Shown here: piece by piece, positions 25,065 to 32,947 of the stretch
How positions within the stretch are numbered: the stretch's first letter is position 1
Layout: every line of letters begins with the position of its first letter
Assembly: GCA_003402745.1 (NCBI GenBank)
Contig: QQND01000026.1
Span: forward strand, 1-36,858
DNA: 36,858 nucleotides
Direction: 5' to 3'
From: Verrucomicrobiota bacterium
GTDB taxonomy: Bacteria; Verrucomicrobiota; Verrucomicrobiia; Chthoniobacterales; Chthoniobacteraceae
The notes under the pieces: generated by a model
What the model was told of the DNA's origin: nothing
Database searches by the model: none
The model's input: only the letters and a program-made list of their open reading frames with translations
Translations under genes and position numbers: made by a program

Positions 25065-25333
25065 CTTCAGTTTTTCTTACGAGTCCAGTGCACAAGCACG
25101 CGCGAAATTGAGCAGTCTCTGTGCCAGACGCTTCCGTGGCGGGGATTTTCCGAAAATACACAAAAAACGGAAACAAAAAATCTCGCATCTCCCCGATCCC
25201 GCTGCCCTGTGTTTTCGAAAAAGCATCTCAGCGCGAGCGGTAATTTTTAGCGCATGATACTCTATCCGCAACGCGAAGGTGCATTTCTATTGCCTGCCTC
25301 AAAATTCCCAGCACTCTATGTGGCGGATCTTCC

Positions 25334-26107
25334 ATGGCTTTTTATTTGCTCATAGACAACAGCAATTCGTTCACCAAGTTCGCCCTCTCCAGCGCAAAGC
25401 GGGTGGGTGCGGTGCGCCGCCTGCCCACCCCGGAAGTGAGTATCCGCAGCGTAAAAGGCCTTCTCAAGGACTGGAATTTTGAGGCCGTCATCCTGTGTTC
25501 CGTTGTGCCGGCAAAGGGCGCCTTGCTCAGAAAAATTTTCGCCAAAACGTTCCTCTTGGAGGTGAGTGCCTCCACCGATCTTGGGGTAGGAATTGACTAC
25601 CCCCAGCCAGCCTCCATTGGGGCTGACCGCCTGGCTAACGCTGTCGCCGTGGCCCTGCTTTACCGTCCGCCCGCTGTGGTGGTGGACTTCGGCACTGCGG
25701 TGACCTTCGACATCATTTCCAAGGAGCGCTGCTACATCGGCGGGGTCATCGCCCCAGGTCTGGAGGCCATGACTGACTACCTCCACCAACGCACGGCGAA
25801 ACTCCCGAAAATCAGTCTGCTTGAGCCCCCCGGTGTGATCGGAAAGTCGACCAAACACGCAATGCTCGCGGGCGCCGTATACGGGTACCGGGGGTTGGTG
25901 CGCGAAATTCTGCTCAAAATCCGGCACGCATTGCCCGGACGTCGTCCGCTCAACGTCATCGCCACCGGCGGTTATGCGGAACTTATCGCCGCCGACCTTC
26001 CCGAAATCACCGAGGTCAGGCCAAAGCTGACCCTTGACGGGTTGCGCTTGATTGCGAACCGCCATTTCCCCAAAAAAGACCCGCAGGAATCTTCTTTTTC
26101 TCCGTGA
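25334..26107 (+). CDS. coaX: type III pantothenate kinase
   Basis: Phosphorylates pantothenate with ATP, first step of coenzyme A synthesis. The 257-residue protein belongs to the ASKHA fold CoaX group: LIDNSNSFTKFAL near the N-terminus is the phosphate-binding loop, GADRLANAVAVA is the conserved pantothenate-site block, VVVDFGTAVTFDII is the second phosphate motif, and IAPGLEAM follows. Its TGA overlaps the next gene's GTG by 4 bases, so the two are translationally coupled. Upstream, 269 bases separate it from the divergent channel gene. A short open frame from 25255 overlaps the start but is not convincing. Confidence 0.93.
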   Translation: MAFYLLIDNSNSFTKFALSSAKRVGAVRRLPTPEVSIRSVKGLLKDWNFEAVILCSVVPAKGALLRKIFAKTFLLEVSASTDLGVGIDYPQPASIGADRLANAVAVALLYRPPAVVVDFGTAVTFDIISKERCYIGGVIAPGLEAMTDYLHQRTAKLPKISLLEPPGVIGKSTKHAMLAGAVYGYRGLVREILLKIRHALPGRRPLNVIATGGYAELIAADLPEITEVRPKLTLDGLRLIANRHFPKKDPQESSFSP

Positions 26108-27051
26108 CTCTCCCAAATCCCCTTCCCCACGCCGTCGGCATTGATTTCGGCGGCACCAGCATCAAACCCGCCCTTGTTCAGGGAAGCACCATTCTCACCC
26201 ACGGCGCGACATTCAACCCACAAGGTCGCAGCGCGGCGCAGACTTTGGATGCGATGGAGGAGTCCATTCGGTTTTTGTGCAAGGACCTTTCCTCGCTAGT
26301 GCCCGTGGGCATCGGCCTGCCAGGGTTTGTGGACAGCGTCCACGGAGTGGTTCACGGCCTCTCCAACGTGGCTGGTTGGACGGAAGTGCCGGTGAGTAAA
26401 ATTCTCTCCGAAAGATTGGGCGTTCCCGTGATCCTCGAAAATGACGCAAACGCAATGGCCTATGGCGAGTGGATGTACGGAGCGGCGGCGCACGCTCGCA
26501 ATGCTGTTTGCATCACGCTGGGCACTGGTGTTGGCGGCGCTCTGATTCTCGAGGGGAAACTCTACCGCGGCTCCCAGCTTGCCGCGGGCGAACTTGGGCA
26601 CACCAGTATCGACCTGAATGGCCGCATGGGGCCCTATGGGAACAAGGGCTGCCTGGAGGCCTATGTCGGCAACCACTCCATAAGCGCCCGCGCGCTCGCT
26701 GCCTACGCGCAGGCCGGAATTCCCGCCCCCTCAGAGGAATGCACCCCTCTGGATCTCACTGGCGCCGCCCGAGAAGGCTGCCCGGTCGCCCTTCATATTT
26801 GGCAAACCATCGGCGATGAACTTGGCGCCGCTTTTGCCAACATCGTCTGGATTCTTAACCCGGACGTCATCGTTGTAGGCGGCGGTGTGGCCAAGGCTGG
26901 CGATCTGCTTTTCCCTCATATCGAGCATTCCCTTAAGAGCCGCACCTCTCCAGTGATCAGCCGTCAGTTGCGCATTGTGCCGGCCACACTCGGAAACGAC
27001 GCCGGAGCCATTGGCTGCGCCGCCCTCGCCCTCGCGGCTGCCAACCCGTAA
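26104..27051 (+). CDS. ROK-family sugar kinase (glucokinase-like) lacking two zinc cysteines
   Basis: 315-residue ROK kinase expected to phosphorylate a hexose such as glucose. The ATP loop VGIDFGGTSIKPALV is at residue 8, the substrate block ENDANAMAYGEW follows, and ITLGTGVGGALILEGKLYRG is the second phosphate motif. The zinc-binding region normally reads CxCGxxGCxE; here it reads GPYGNKGCLE, so positions 176 and 178 carry Gly and Tyr and only C183 and H166 of the four ligands remain. No N-terminal DNA-binding domain is present, so it is an enzyme and not a repressor. The GTG start overlaps coaX by 4 bases. It ends 16 bases before the convergent sugar-transferase gene. Confidence 0.9.
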   Translation: MTLPNPLPHAVGIDFGGTSIKPALVQGSTILTHGATFNPQGRSAAQTLDAMEESIRFLCKDLSSLVPVGIGLPGFVDSVHGVVHGLSNVAGWTEVPVSKILSERLGVPVILENDANAMAYGEWMYGAAAHARNAVCITLGTGVGGALILEGKLYRGSQLAAGELGHTSIDLNGRMGPYGNKGCLEAYVGNHSISARALAAYAQAGIPAPSEECTPLDLTGAAREGCPVALHIWQTIGDELGAAFANIVWILNPDVIVVGGGVAKAGDLLFPHIEHSLKSRTSPVISRQLRIVPATLGNDAGAIGCAALALAAANP

Positions 27052-27067
27052 CCCTCGCACCCGCCCT

Positions 27068-28444
27068 TCAGTAGGCCGCGGGCGGCGGGAAGATCACCTG
27101 CCAGGCCGTCCGGGCGATCAGGGTGAGGTCCAGCCACAGGTTCCAGCGTTCTACGTAAACGATGTCAAAACGCACCCGACTGTCCATGTCCGCGGCGCAA
27201 CGCACCTCGCCCCGGCAGCCGTTCACTTGAGCAAGGCCCGTGATGCCCGGTTTAACAAAACTGCGCACATGATAGCGCTGCTGCTCGGCAAACTGACCGG
27301 TGTGTTCCACAAAGTGGGGGCGCGGCCCAACAACACTCATTTCACCGGAAAGAACGTTCAGAAACTGCGGTAGTTCATCCAAACTATGACGCCTTAGCCA
27401 GAGCGCAAAGGGATAGATTCTTGAGTCATTCTGTTTTGCCTGGACCGCAGCGAGGGCTGGATTCTCGTGCATGGTCCGGAACTTCCAAACCCGAAAGGGC
27501 CTGTTTCCACGCCCGTGCCTCCATTGCCTATAAAACACGGGCCCAGGGGACTGAACCCTCTGCGCCAACCAGGTCACCAGCGCGACCGGAACTACGGCAA
27601 ATAAAACAGCCGGCACTGCCACGCAAACATCTAAAATTCTCTTTAAAAGTCGGTTAAACGGGCTTTGCAGGGGCTCCCTGCAGGCCATCCCAAAGCACCA
27701 CTCCCCCTGGGCCTCCCAAGAAAAACCGCCCAGTCCAGATTCAGTGAACTTCTGGGCCACCACCAGACGCACGCCCAGTTTTTCACAATCCGTCTTCCAC
27801 TGGTTGACCTGGGCCTCGCGCACCCCGCCTGCAAGAATCACCTGGTCGACCCCCTTTTCCCTAATCACGGCTGCAAACTCATGGGATGCACCGAAGCAGG
27901 GAAGACTCCCCTTGCCCGGGTTGATTTTTCCCACCCCCAGCCATCCCACAGGATTGTAGCCCAGTCCTTTGCGTGAACTCAGCATGCGTTCCAAATCAGC
28001 CACCCTATCCTCCTCCCCAACCACAATCACCCGATGCCTGTGCTGCACTCCAAAGAAGAGCACTCCGAAAAGGCGCGGGAGCAGCCTGTAGGCTAGAACA
28101 AGCAGCAAAAGGTGTCCGATCCAAAGCAGGGCGGCCACATCGGAGCTCAAATGTTTGAGAACCGGCTCAAAAGCCGCAAATGCTGAAAATGTGAAAGCGA
28201 AAAAAGCCCGTGGCCAACACTTTATCCACTCAGGAGCGGAGCCGTCTCCGTGCCAGTGGTTGCACCAAAGCAACTCCGCGCCGATCCCAGCGGCCCATGC
28301 CCAGCACAGACGCCCGAAGTGCTCGCTCAACAAACCCAAGTCCAGATGGTTAAATCGGACCACCGCCCAAAGAGCCCCCCAATGCAGTAGACACTGCGAA
28401 GCTCCCACCAATGCATCAAATCCTCGCGCACGATACGCAAACAT
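27068..28444 (-). CDS. exopolysaccharide polyprenyl glycosylphosphotransferase
   Basis: 458-residue membrane enzyme that transfers a hexose-1-phosphate to undecaprenyl phosphate and so starts a repeat unit of exopolysaccharide or O-antigen. The N-terminal part has several membrane segments (up to about residue 140), followed by a Rossmann-like soluble domain (HRVIVVGEEDRVADLE). The C-terminal bacterial sugar transferase domain contains KRILDVCVAVPAVLFA, SPGPVFYRQWRHG, the KFRTM motif, RRHSLDELPQFLNVLSGEMS and VGPRPH. The frame is open 35 codons before the ATG at 28444; the G-rich run AAGGGGGGGG lies just upstream of that ATG, which also begins the homology. No other polysaccharide genes are visible nearby. 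Confidence 0.9.
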   Translation of the reverse strand: MFAYRARGFDALVGASQCLLHWGALWAVVRFNHLDLGLLSEHFGRLCWAWAAGIGAELLWCNHWHGDGSAPEWIKCWPRAFFAFTFSAFAAFEPVLKHLSSDVAALLWIGHLLLLVLAYRLLPRLFGVLFFGVQHRHRVIVVGEEDRVADLERMLSSRKGLGYNPVGWLGVGKINPGKGSLPCFGASHEFAAVIREKGVDQVILAGGVREAQVNQWKTDCEKLGVRLVVAQKFTESGLGGFSWEAQGEWCFGMACREPLQSPFNRLLKRILDVCVAVPAVLFAVVPVALVTWLAQRVQSPGPVFYRQWRHGRGNRPFRVWKFRTMHENPALAAVQAKQNDSRIYPFALWLRRHSLDELPQFLNVLSGEMSVVGPRPHFVEHTGQFAEQQRYHVRSFVKPGITGLAQVNGCRGEVRCAADMDSRVRFDIVYVERWNLWLDLTLIARTAWQVIFPPPAAY

Positions 28445-28648
28445 TGTAAGCCCCCCCCTTTTTGAACCTGCCACACCTCTCGTCTCGCCCCTGGCAGAAA
28501 GTTTTCCTGCCACATACTGATTCGCAAATGAGCGCACCGCCGCTCTCAATCAGTTGAACTAATCCCTAACAGAAAGACTGGCTTAAAATAGCCATCAGAG
28601 GGAGTTCGGGATCCGATCCTCCCCAGCCAAAACCTCAGCCAAGTTTGG

Positions 28649-29113
28649 CTAACTCCGTTTGCCGCGGTTGAAGCGAGAGACTTCCCGCTCCATTTCCCGC
28701 TTCTCTGTGCGTGTTTTCAGGTCTGCCCGTTGGTCCGCCTTGTCTTTGCCCGAACCGACCCCGAGTTCCACCTTCACCCGGTGGCCCTTCCAGTACAGAC
28801 GAAGAGCTACAATCGTGTTTCCTTTGATGTGGGTCTGCTCAAAAAGTTTGGCGATCTGCTGGCGGTGCAGCAGCAAACGGCGCCGGCTCTTGGGTTCGTG
28901 CTGGGTGTGGCTGGCCTTGTCGTACTCCCGGATGTCGAGTTCGTACAGATAGACCTGCATCTTTTCGACGCGCGCGAAGGCCCCTTGCAAATTGGCATGC
29001 CCCGTGCGGATGCTTTTGACCTCCGTCCCTTTGAGCTCTATGCCCGCCTCGAACCTCTCAAGAATATGAAAGTCTCTCAGAGCCTTCCTGTTCGCTGAAA
29101 TCTCAGTACTCAT
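28649..29113 (-). CDS. smpB: SsrA-binding protein SmpB
   Basis: 154-residue partner of tmRNA in ribosome rescue, binding the tRNA-like part of tmRNA and placing it in the A site. The family pattern is complete: NRKALRDFHILERFEAGIEL, then GTEVKSIR, then ANLQGAFARV, the central RRRLLLHRQQIAKLF and the long basic C-terminal tail (REVSRFNRGKRS) that enters the mRNA channel. The ATG at 29113 is preferred to the TTG at 29122; GAGGGGA lies immediately before it. It follows rpoZ by 62 bases on the same strand. The tmRNA gene itself was not found in the window. Confidence 0.96.
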   Translation of the reverse strand: MSTEISANRKALRDFHILERFEAGIELKGTEVKSIRTGHANLQGAFARVEKMQVYLYELDIREYDKASHTQHEPKSRRRLLLHRQQIAKLFEQTHIKGNTIVALRLYWKGHRVKVELGVGSGKDKADQRADLKTRTEKREMEREVSRFNRGKRS

Positions 29114-29175
29114 TCCCCTCAATCCCCCCGCTTACCGCCCCCGGTTGAATCCGGGAACTCGAAAACAACCCCCGA

Positions 29176-29394
29176 CTAATCCTCTGTAACCGCGTCTGTT
29201 GCCGGATAGATGAGGGTCAACTTTCCCTCAATGATCTCCTGCAATGCGATATCAGCAAAACCCGTGCGAAAACCAGCGTCCACGAGAGGCCGTTCCCCCT
29301 GATTCAGTTGACGCACTCTCTTGCTGACAATATTCACCAGCGCTTGTTGGGTCGGAACTTTTTTGAGGGCTTCTTCTAGCAGATGGCTGGTCAT
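29176..29394 (-). CDS. rpoZ: DNA-directed RNA polymerase omega subunit
   Basis: 72-residue small subunit that helps assemble and stabilise core RNA polymerase. The core motif NIVSKRVRQLNQGERPLVD and the later DIALQEIIEGKLTL are characteristic of omega (the usual A-x-RAR-x-L is varied to SKRVRQL). Length fits short omega subunits. It lies between a PQQ-propeller gene (81 bases upstream) and smpB (62 bases downstream), all in the same direction. No Shine-Dalgarno. Confidence 0.88.
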   Translation of the reverse strand: MTSHLLEEALKKVPTQQALVNIVSKRVRQLNQGERPLVDAGFRTGFADIALQEIIEGKLTLIYPATDAVTED

Positions 29395-29475
29395 AAGTAT
29401 CAGGGAAAGTCGGCCACCCTATGGGAGGATGTCTCAGGAGTCAATGGGAGCTTTCAGAGAGCCGCGCACCCCTTC

Positions 29476-30768
29476 CTATTGGGCCGCTTCCACGCGGTAC
29501 AAGTGCGTTTTACTCCGCAAGTACAACGCTCCGCCGGATACCGCCGGAGACGCCAGGAACCCGCTCTCGAACTGTCCCTCACCCAACACTCTGTAACCCG
29601 TTTTTTCAGCGGCGAATACGGTCATCTTCCCCTCCTCATTACACGCATAAATCCGACCGTCGGACAGCAAAGGGGAGGCTGAAAAATTGCCCCCCACTCG
29701 CTCCGTCCACAGGGTGTCGCCCGACTTCGCGTCCACGCAGGAGGCAATCCCAGAATCATCCACCATAAAAAGGGCGCCATCGAGCAGGAGCATGGAGGGC
29801 TTGCTGGGCACGCTTTTTTTCACGCGCCAGGCGACCTGGCTTTCCTCGAGAACCCCTGCTCCTCCCAGTTTTACAGCGAGAATCTGCCCCTTGAAACCGC
29901 TCTGGAAAAACACTTTACCGTCCCAAAACAAGGGCCGGCTGCTGGCACTGTGCTGTGCACGCTCCTCCAACCTCCACAACTCCCGGCCCGTCGCAGGGTC
30001 GTATGCGTAGTGGCACTTGGCTCCGCTGCTAAGCAACACCGGCTGCCCCTGCCATTCTCCCACAGCCGGGGTGGCGAAGGCCTTGCGAAAATCGCCCTCG
30101 CCGGTGATTTTTCCATCGCCATTGACGTCCTTGAAGTCCACGGACCGTTCCGTGCGCCACACGGTTTTCCCCGAGTTTTTGTCCAGCGCAACTACGTACT
30201 GAAAGTCACTGCCGTCAAAGTGCATAAGGACAAAATCACGCCACACAACTGGGGAGGAGCCCGACCCCCGGAAATGGTTGCACACAAAGTCCGCGCGTTC
30301 CCAAAGCTTGACTCCTGTCGCCTCGTCAAAACAGGCGGTGTAGGGCGAACCAAACGTCACAAACACCTTCCCATCCGAGATGGCCGGAGTGGGCGATGCG
30401 TAGCTGTTGAATTTGTGGCAAAACTGCGGGTTCTGAACGTTGAAAAGCACCTCGTCTCTCAGGATTTTTCCAGACTCCTTGTCCACCACCACAAGAGAAA
30501 GTTCTGAGCCGTCTTCCGTCGCCGTTGTCAACCACACTTTCGACCCAGAAAGCACGGGCGAGGACCACGCCTTGCCATGAATCGCAGTTTTCCAGCGCAC
30601 GCCTTCCGTTTCCGAAGGAGCCGCCGGCACCCTCAAACCGGAGGTCTGTCCATCGCCCTGAGGGCCGCGAAACTGGGGCCATTCGTTCAGCGCGTAAGCA
30701 TTAACCGGGGCAAGCCCCAGCAAAAGACTCATTCCAAGACTCGGGCAACAGAGGGGGAGTGCTTTCAT
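29476..30768 (-). CDS. secreted PQQ-type beta-propeller protein (second copy)
   Basis: 430-residue exported propeller protein (signal peptide with LGMSLLLGLAPVNAYA). It starts NEWPQFRGPQGDG and carries repeated blades (SSPVLSGSKVWLTTATEDG, FDEATGVKLWER, LDKNSGKTVWRTE, YDPATGRELWRLE, VDAKSGDTLWTERVGG). A short insert DVNGDGKITGEGDF between two blades looks like an EF-hand-type calcium loop. It is a paralogue of the protein at 22613-23914, sharing blade order and phrases. No enzyme domain is visible. The ATG at 30768 begins the signal peptide. It is the first gene of a minus-strand run with rpoZ and smpB. Confidence 0.87.
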   Translation of the reverse strand: MKALPLCCPSLGMSLLLGLAPVNAYALNEWPQFRGPQGDGQTSGLRVPAAPSETEGVRWKTAIHGKAWSSPVLSGSKVWLTTATEDGSELSLVVVDKESGKILRDEVLFNVQNPQFCHKFNSYASPTPAISDGKVFVTFGSPYTACFDEATGVKLWERADFVCNHFRGSGSSPVVWRDFVLMHFDGSDFQYVVALDKNSGKTVWRTERSVDFKDVNGDGKITGEGDFRKAFATPAVGEWQGQPVLLSSGAKCHYAYDPATGRELWRLEERAQHSASSRPLFWDGKVFFQSGFKGQILAVKLGGAGVLEESQVAWRVKKSVPSKPSMLLLDGALFMVDDSGIASCVDAKSGDTLWTERVGGNFSASPLLSDGRIYACNEEGKMTVFAAEKTGYRVLGEGQFESGFLASPAVSGGALYLRSKTHLYRVEAAQ

Positions 30769-31044
30769 CCTTAAGACAGAAAAACAATCCGAGCCCAAGC
30801 GGAAGAAGGAAAAGCATATTTTTAAGGACACGCTACTTCCCTGCGCACGCATTCACCGCCTTGGGCGAACCAGAGTCTGCCGTTTGATTGCCGGTGCGGC
30901 ATTGCCAAGACGTAGGGAACGGTCGAAGTTAAGCCCCATGGAACCCCGTCTGAATCCACTCCCGAGCCGCCCCCTCCTGCCCTTTGGAACCGCGTCAGGC
31001 GGCAGGCTTCAGTCCGCGGCAGGCGTCTAACTCACCATTTGGCC

Positions 31045-31842
31045 ATGCACGTTTTTTCTGTCTACTGGCTCTGGAACGGCCTCCAATTTGAACCTGCCAC
31101 GGGTTTTCCTTTTTCTGATCGCGGCGCGCGCTACGGGATGTCCATCTTTGAAACCCTCCGGCTTCGACGGGGGCTTCCGGAATGCTTGGGGGCGCACCTG
31201 GAACGCCTGTGCCAGGCGGCCCAAACCTGCGGCTTCCACCTCCCAGAGGGGGCGCTTGAAGCAGTGACAACGCTTTTCCCGATCGGCGCGCGCGACGGGA
31301 TGGCCCGATTGTACGTCACGGCGGGAGATGGAGGGCCCTCCGACCCTGCGGCAAGATGTCGGATGGCTTTGTTTTTTGAGGAACGAGCCTGCGTGGTTCC
31401 CGCAAGTTACTCTGTGATTTTGGAAACCGAGCCTCACCTTCCCTTATTCGGAGGCCTGAAAACGGCCAACTACTGGAGGAACGCAGAAAGCCTGCGTCGG
31501 GCCCGCAACGGGGGGGCGCATGAGGCGCTTTTATTCGATCCAGCCGGCATCTTGATAGGGGCCTGTATGGCAAACGTCTTTCTCAAAACGGCCGGGCAAT
31601 GGGTAACGCCCTCTCCCGCGTGCGGGGCCCGTACGGGAGTCGTGCGCGCATGGGCAATGGCCACTTTGGGAGCAAAGGAAGCTCGCTTCAAAGCCGAGGA
31701 GCTTCAACAAGCGGACAGCGTTTTTCTCACCAGCAGTTGGCTGGGCGTCATGCCGGTGGACCGCATTGGCGCCCAGAAACTGCCACCGCCGCCCGAGGAA
31801 GTCCTGAACCTCAGGGCAGAATGGGATGAGACGCCAAAATAA
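31045..31842 (+). CDS. class IV aminotransferase / aminodeoxychorismate-lyase-like protein
   Basis: 265-residue fold-type IV PLP enzyme, the group of branched-chain aminotransferase, D-amino acid aminotransferase and aminodeoxychorismate lyase (PabC). FSDRGARYGMSIFETLR is the family N-terminal motif, K139 in GLKTANYW is the Schiff-base lysine, ACMANVFLKT is the phosphate region, and TGVVRAW and DSVFLTSSWLGVMPV complete it. The short length favours a PabC-like or minor aminotransferase role over a full branched-chain enzyme, but the substrate is open. The TTG at 31039 is 2 codons upstream; the ATG at 31045 is preferred. Its 3' end converges on the Minf_1886 gene. Confidence 0.85.
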   Translation: MHVFSVYWLWNGLQFEPATGFPFSDRGARYGMSIFETLRLRRGLPECLGAHLERLCQAAQTCGFHLPEGALEAVTTLFPIGARDGMARLYVTAGDGGPSDPAARCRMALFFEERACVVPASYSVILETEPHLPLFGGLKTANYWRNAESLRRARNGGAHEALLFDPAGILIGACMANVFLKTAGQWVTPSPACGARTGVVRAWAMATLGAKEARFKAEELQQADSVFLTSSWLGVMPVDRIGAQKLPPPPEEVLNLRAEWDETPK

Positions 31843-31932
31843 CAAATTGGCAAGGGGCTTCCGGGCTCAGCGAAAGCCAGAACCAGGAATGGCTCCGAGG
31901 ACGCTCCGGGAAGGGAGAGGGATTTCAAGGAA

Positions 31933-32382
31933 TCAGGTGGCCTTGATTTCGCGTCGGCGCACCCGAGCGCCACGGGAGGCGACGCCGGAATTCCGGCCCC
32001 CGGTGGGCTGGAAGGGGGCGACAAAGGCCTCGTGGAAAGTATAAACACCCTTGAAATCGCCGAGGGAATCCTGTTCTGACTTCCCGAAAATTCCCTTCTG
32101 AATGAGGAGGTAGACCATCTCTCCGAAGTGTTCGCAAGCGGTGATTCCCCAGGTCTCAAAGACCGTCGGAACCATAGGGCCAAAATATTTGAGGGCGTAC
32201 TCGCGGATTCCCTCCAAAAGCTGCCTCCCACTGACGTGGTTGGTACCCCGTTCCCGCGTCTTTTTCGTCTGCTCCACGGTGAATTCGAGGGCATCCTTGA
32301 TGAAAAAATACGCGTCCCGGTCGAACCTGGGATCTTCCGCGATGATGAGGTCAATGGTGGCGGCGAAGTCTATTTTCTGCAT
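31933..32382 (-). CDS. Minf_1886-family protein (Verrucomicrobia/Planctomycetes-restricted)
   Basis: 149-residue soluble protein matching the PVC-restricted family described from Methylacidiphilum Minf_1886 (TIGR04138). The recognisable core is RDAYFFIKDALEFTVEQ, then HVSGRQLLEGIREYALKYFG, then VFETWGITACEHFGEMVYLL and FGKSEQDSLGDFKGVYTFHE. No catalytic motif is evident and the function is unknown. The tail (GGRNSGVASRGARVRRREIKAT) is basic and less conserved. The ATG at 32382 begins the homology; a TTG at 32397 is possible. It is divergent from rpsU. This gene is one of the best taxonomic pointers in the window. Confidence 0.85.
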   Translation of the reverse strand: MQKIDFAATIDLIIAEDPRFDRDAYFFIKDALEFTVEQTKKTRERGTNHVSGRQLLEGIREYALKYFGPMVPTVFETWGITACEHFGEMVYLLIQKGIFGKSEQDSLGDFKGVYTFHEAFVAPFQPTGGRNSGVASRGARVRRREIKAT

Positions 32383-32577
32383 GGAGCAACAAAACAAGTT
32401 CCTGACATTCCTTTGAAATCGCAGTCCTGGGCGGGCTGGCGCCCTTTGAGGCTTTTACCCACCGGAACTTTTCAAAGGTTTGGGGGGGGCGTTCGGCGGA
32501 AATGTTTCCAGAAAGTTTGCAGACTAGCATTGTCTATTGAGTCGTCAATCAGAGTCGAATCCGCCCCAAAACTCCTG

Positions 32578-32605
32578 TTGACTACATGGGGGGCGCAAAG
32601 ATAGT
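32578..32605 (+). promoter_or_regulatory. sigma-70-like promoter of rpsU
   Basis: TTGACT (32578-32583) and GATAGT (32600-32605) with a 16-base spacer lie about 58 bases upstream of the rpsU start. Five of six and four of six consensus bases match. Confidence 0.5.
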
Positions 32606-32645
32606 TTGCACCTCACCCAAATAGTTGGGATCGAATCCTCGAAAG

Positions 32646-32653
32646 AAAGGAGG
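32646..32653 (+). promoter_or_regulatory. extended Shine-Dalgarno of rpsU
   Basis: AAAGGAGG, the full complement of the anti-Shine-Dalgarno core, lies 10 bases before the ATG at 32664. Most genes of the window have no such motif, so this one is exceptional and decides the start. Confidence 0.85.
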
Positions 32654-32663
32654 GAGATTTTAC

Positions 32664-32861
32664 ATGCCAGAAGTATCTGTACGCAAAGGTGAACCTATTG
32701 ACCGTGCCCTGAAACGCTTGAAGTCCAAAATGGAGAGCGAAGGGATTATGGAAGAGGTGCGCCGGCTGCGAGCGTTCGAAACGCCGACTCAGAAGACCAA
32801 ACGCAAAGCAAAAGCCAACGCCAAACGCGCCAAGGCTAAGCAGCGTTTCAATGCTTCCTAG
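32664..32861 (+). CDS. rpsU: 30S ribosomal protein bS21
   Basis: 65-residue small-subunit protein located near the 3' end of 16S rRNA. The pattern PEVSVRKGEPIDRALKRLKS and the following MEEVRRLRAFETPTQKTKRK are typical, and the C-terminal tail is Lys/Arg/Ala-rich (KANAKRAKAKQRF). Length is normal. The open frame extends 13 codons upstream, but the strong Shine-Dalgarno fixes ATG 32664. It has its own promoter-like site upstream and terminator downstream, so it is monocistronic. The strong ribosome-binding site in an otherwise Shine-Dalgarno-poor window suggests special translational control. Confidence 0.95.
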   Translation: MPEVSVRKGEPIDRALKRLKSKMESEGIMEEVRRLRAFETPTQKTKRKAKANAKRAKAKQRFNAS

Positions 32862-32911
32862 TCTGAGTCTAGTCTGAGTTCATCAGCGGCATCGTTCCGC
32901 AGCGGGTTTTG

Positions 32912-32947
32912 AAAGAAGCCGCCCTTCAAACAGGGCGGCTCTTTTTT
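32912..32947 (+). terminator. intrinsic terminator of rpsU
   Basis: AGCCGCCC (32917-32924) pairs perfectly with GGGCGGCT (32933-32940), 8-base loop, followed by CTTTTTT. The preceding A-rich GAAAGAA could let it act weakly for the opposite strand, where the regulator gene ends at 32946. Confidence 0.88.

Noticed and set aside
25255-25356. Possible 33-codon leader peptide overlapping the coaX start
   Set aside because: No ribosome-binding site, no regulatory codon run, and such short frames are expected by chance.
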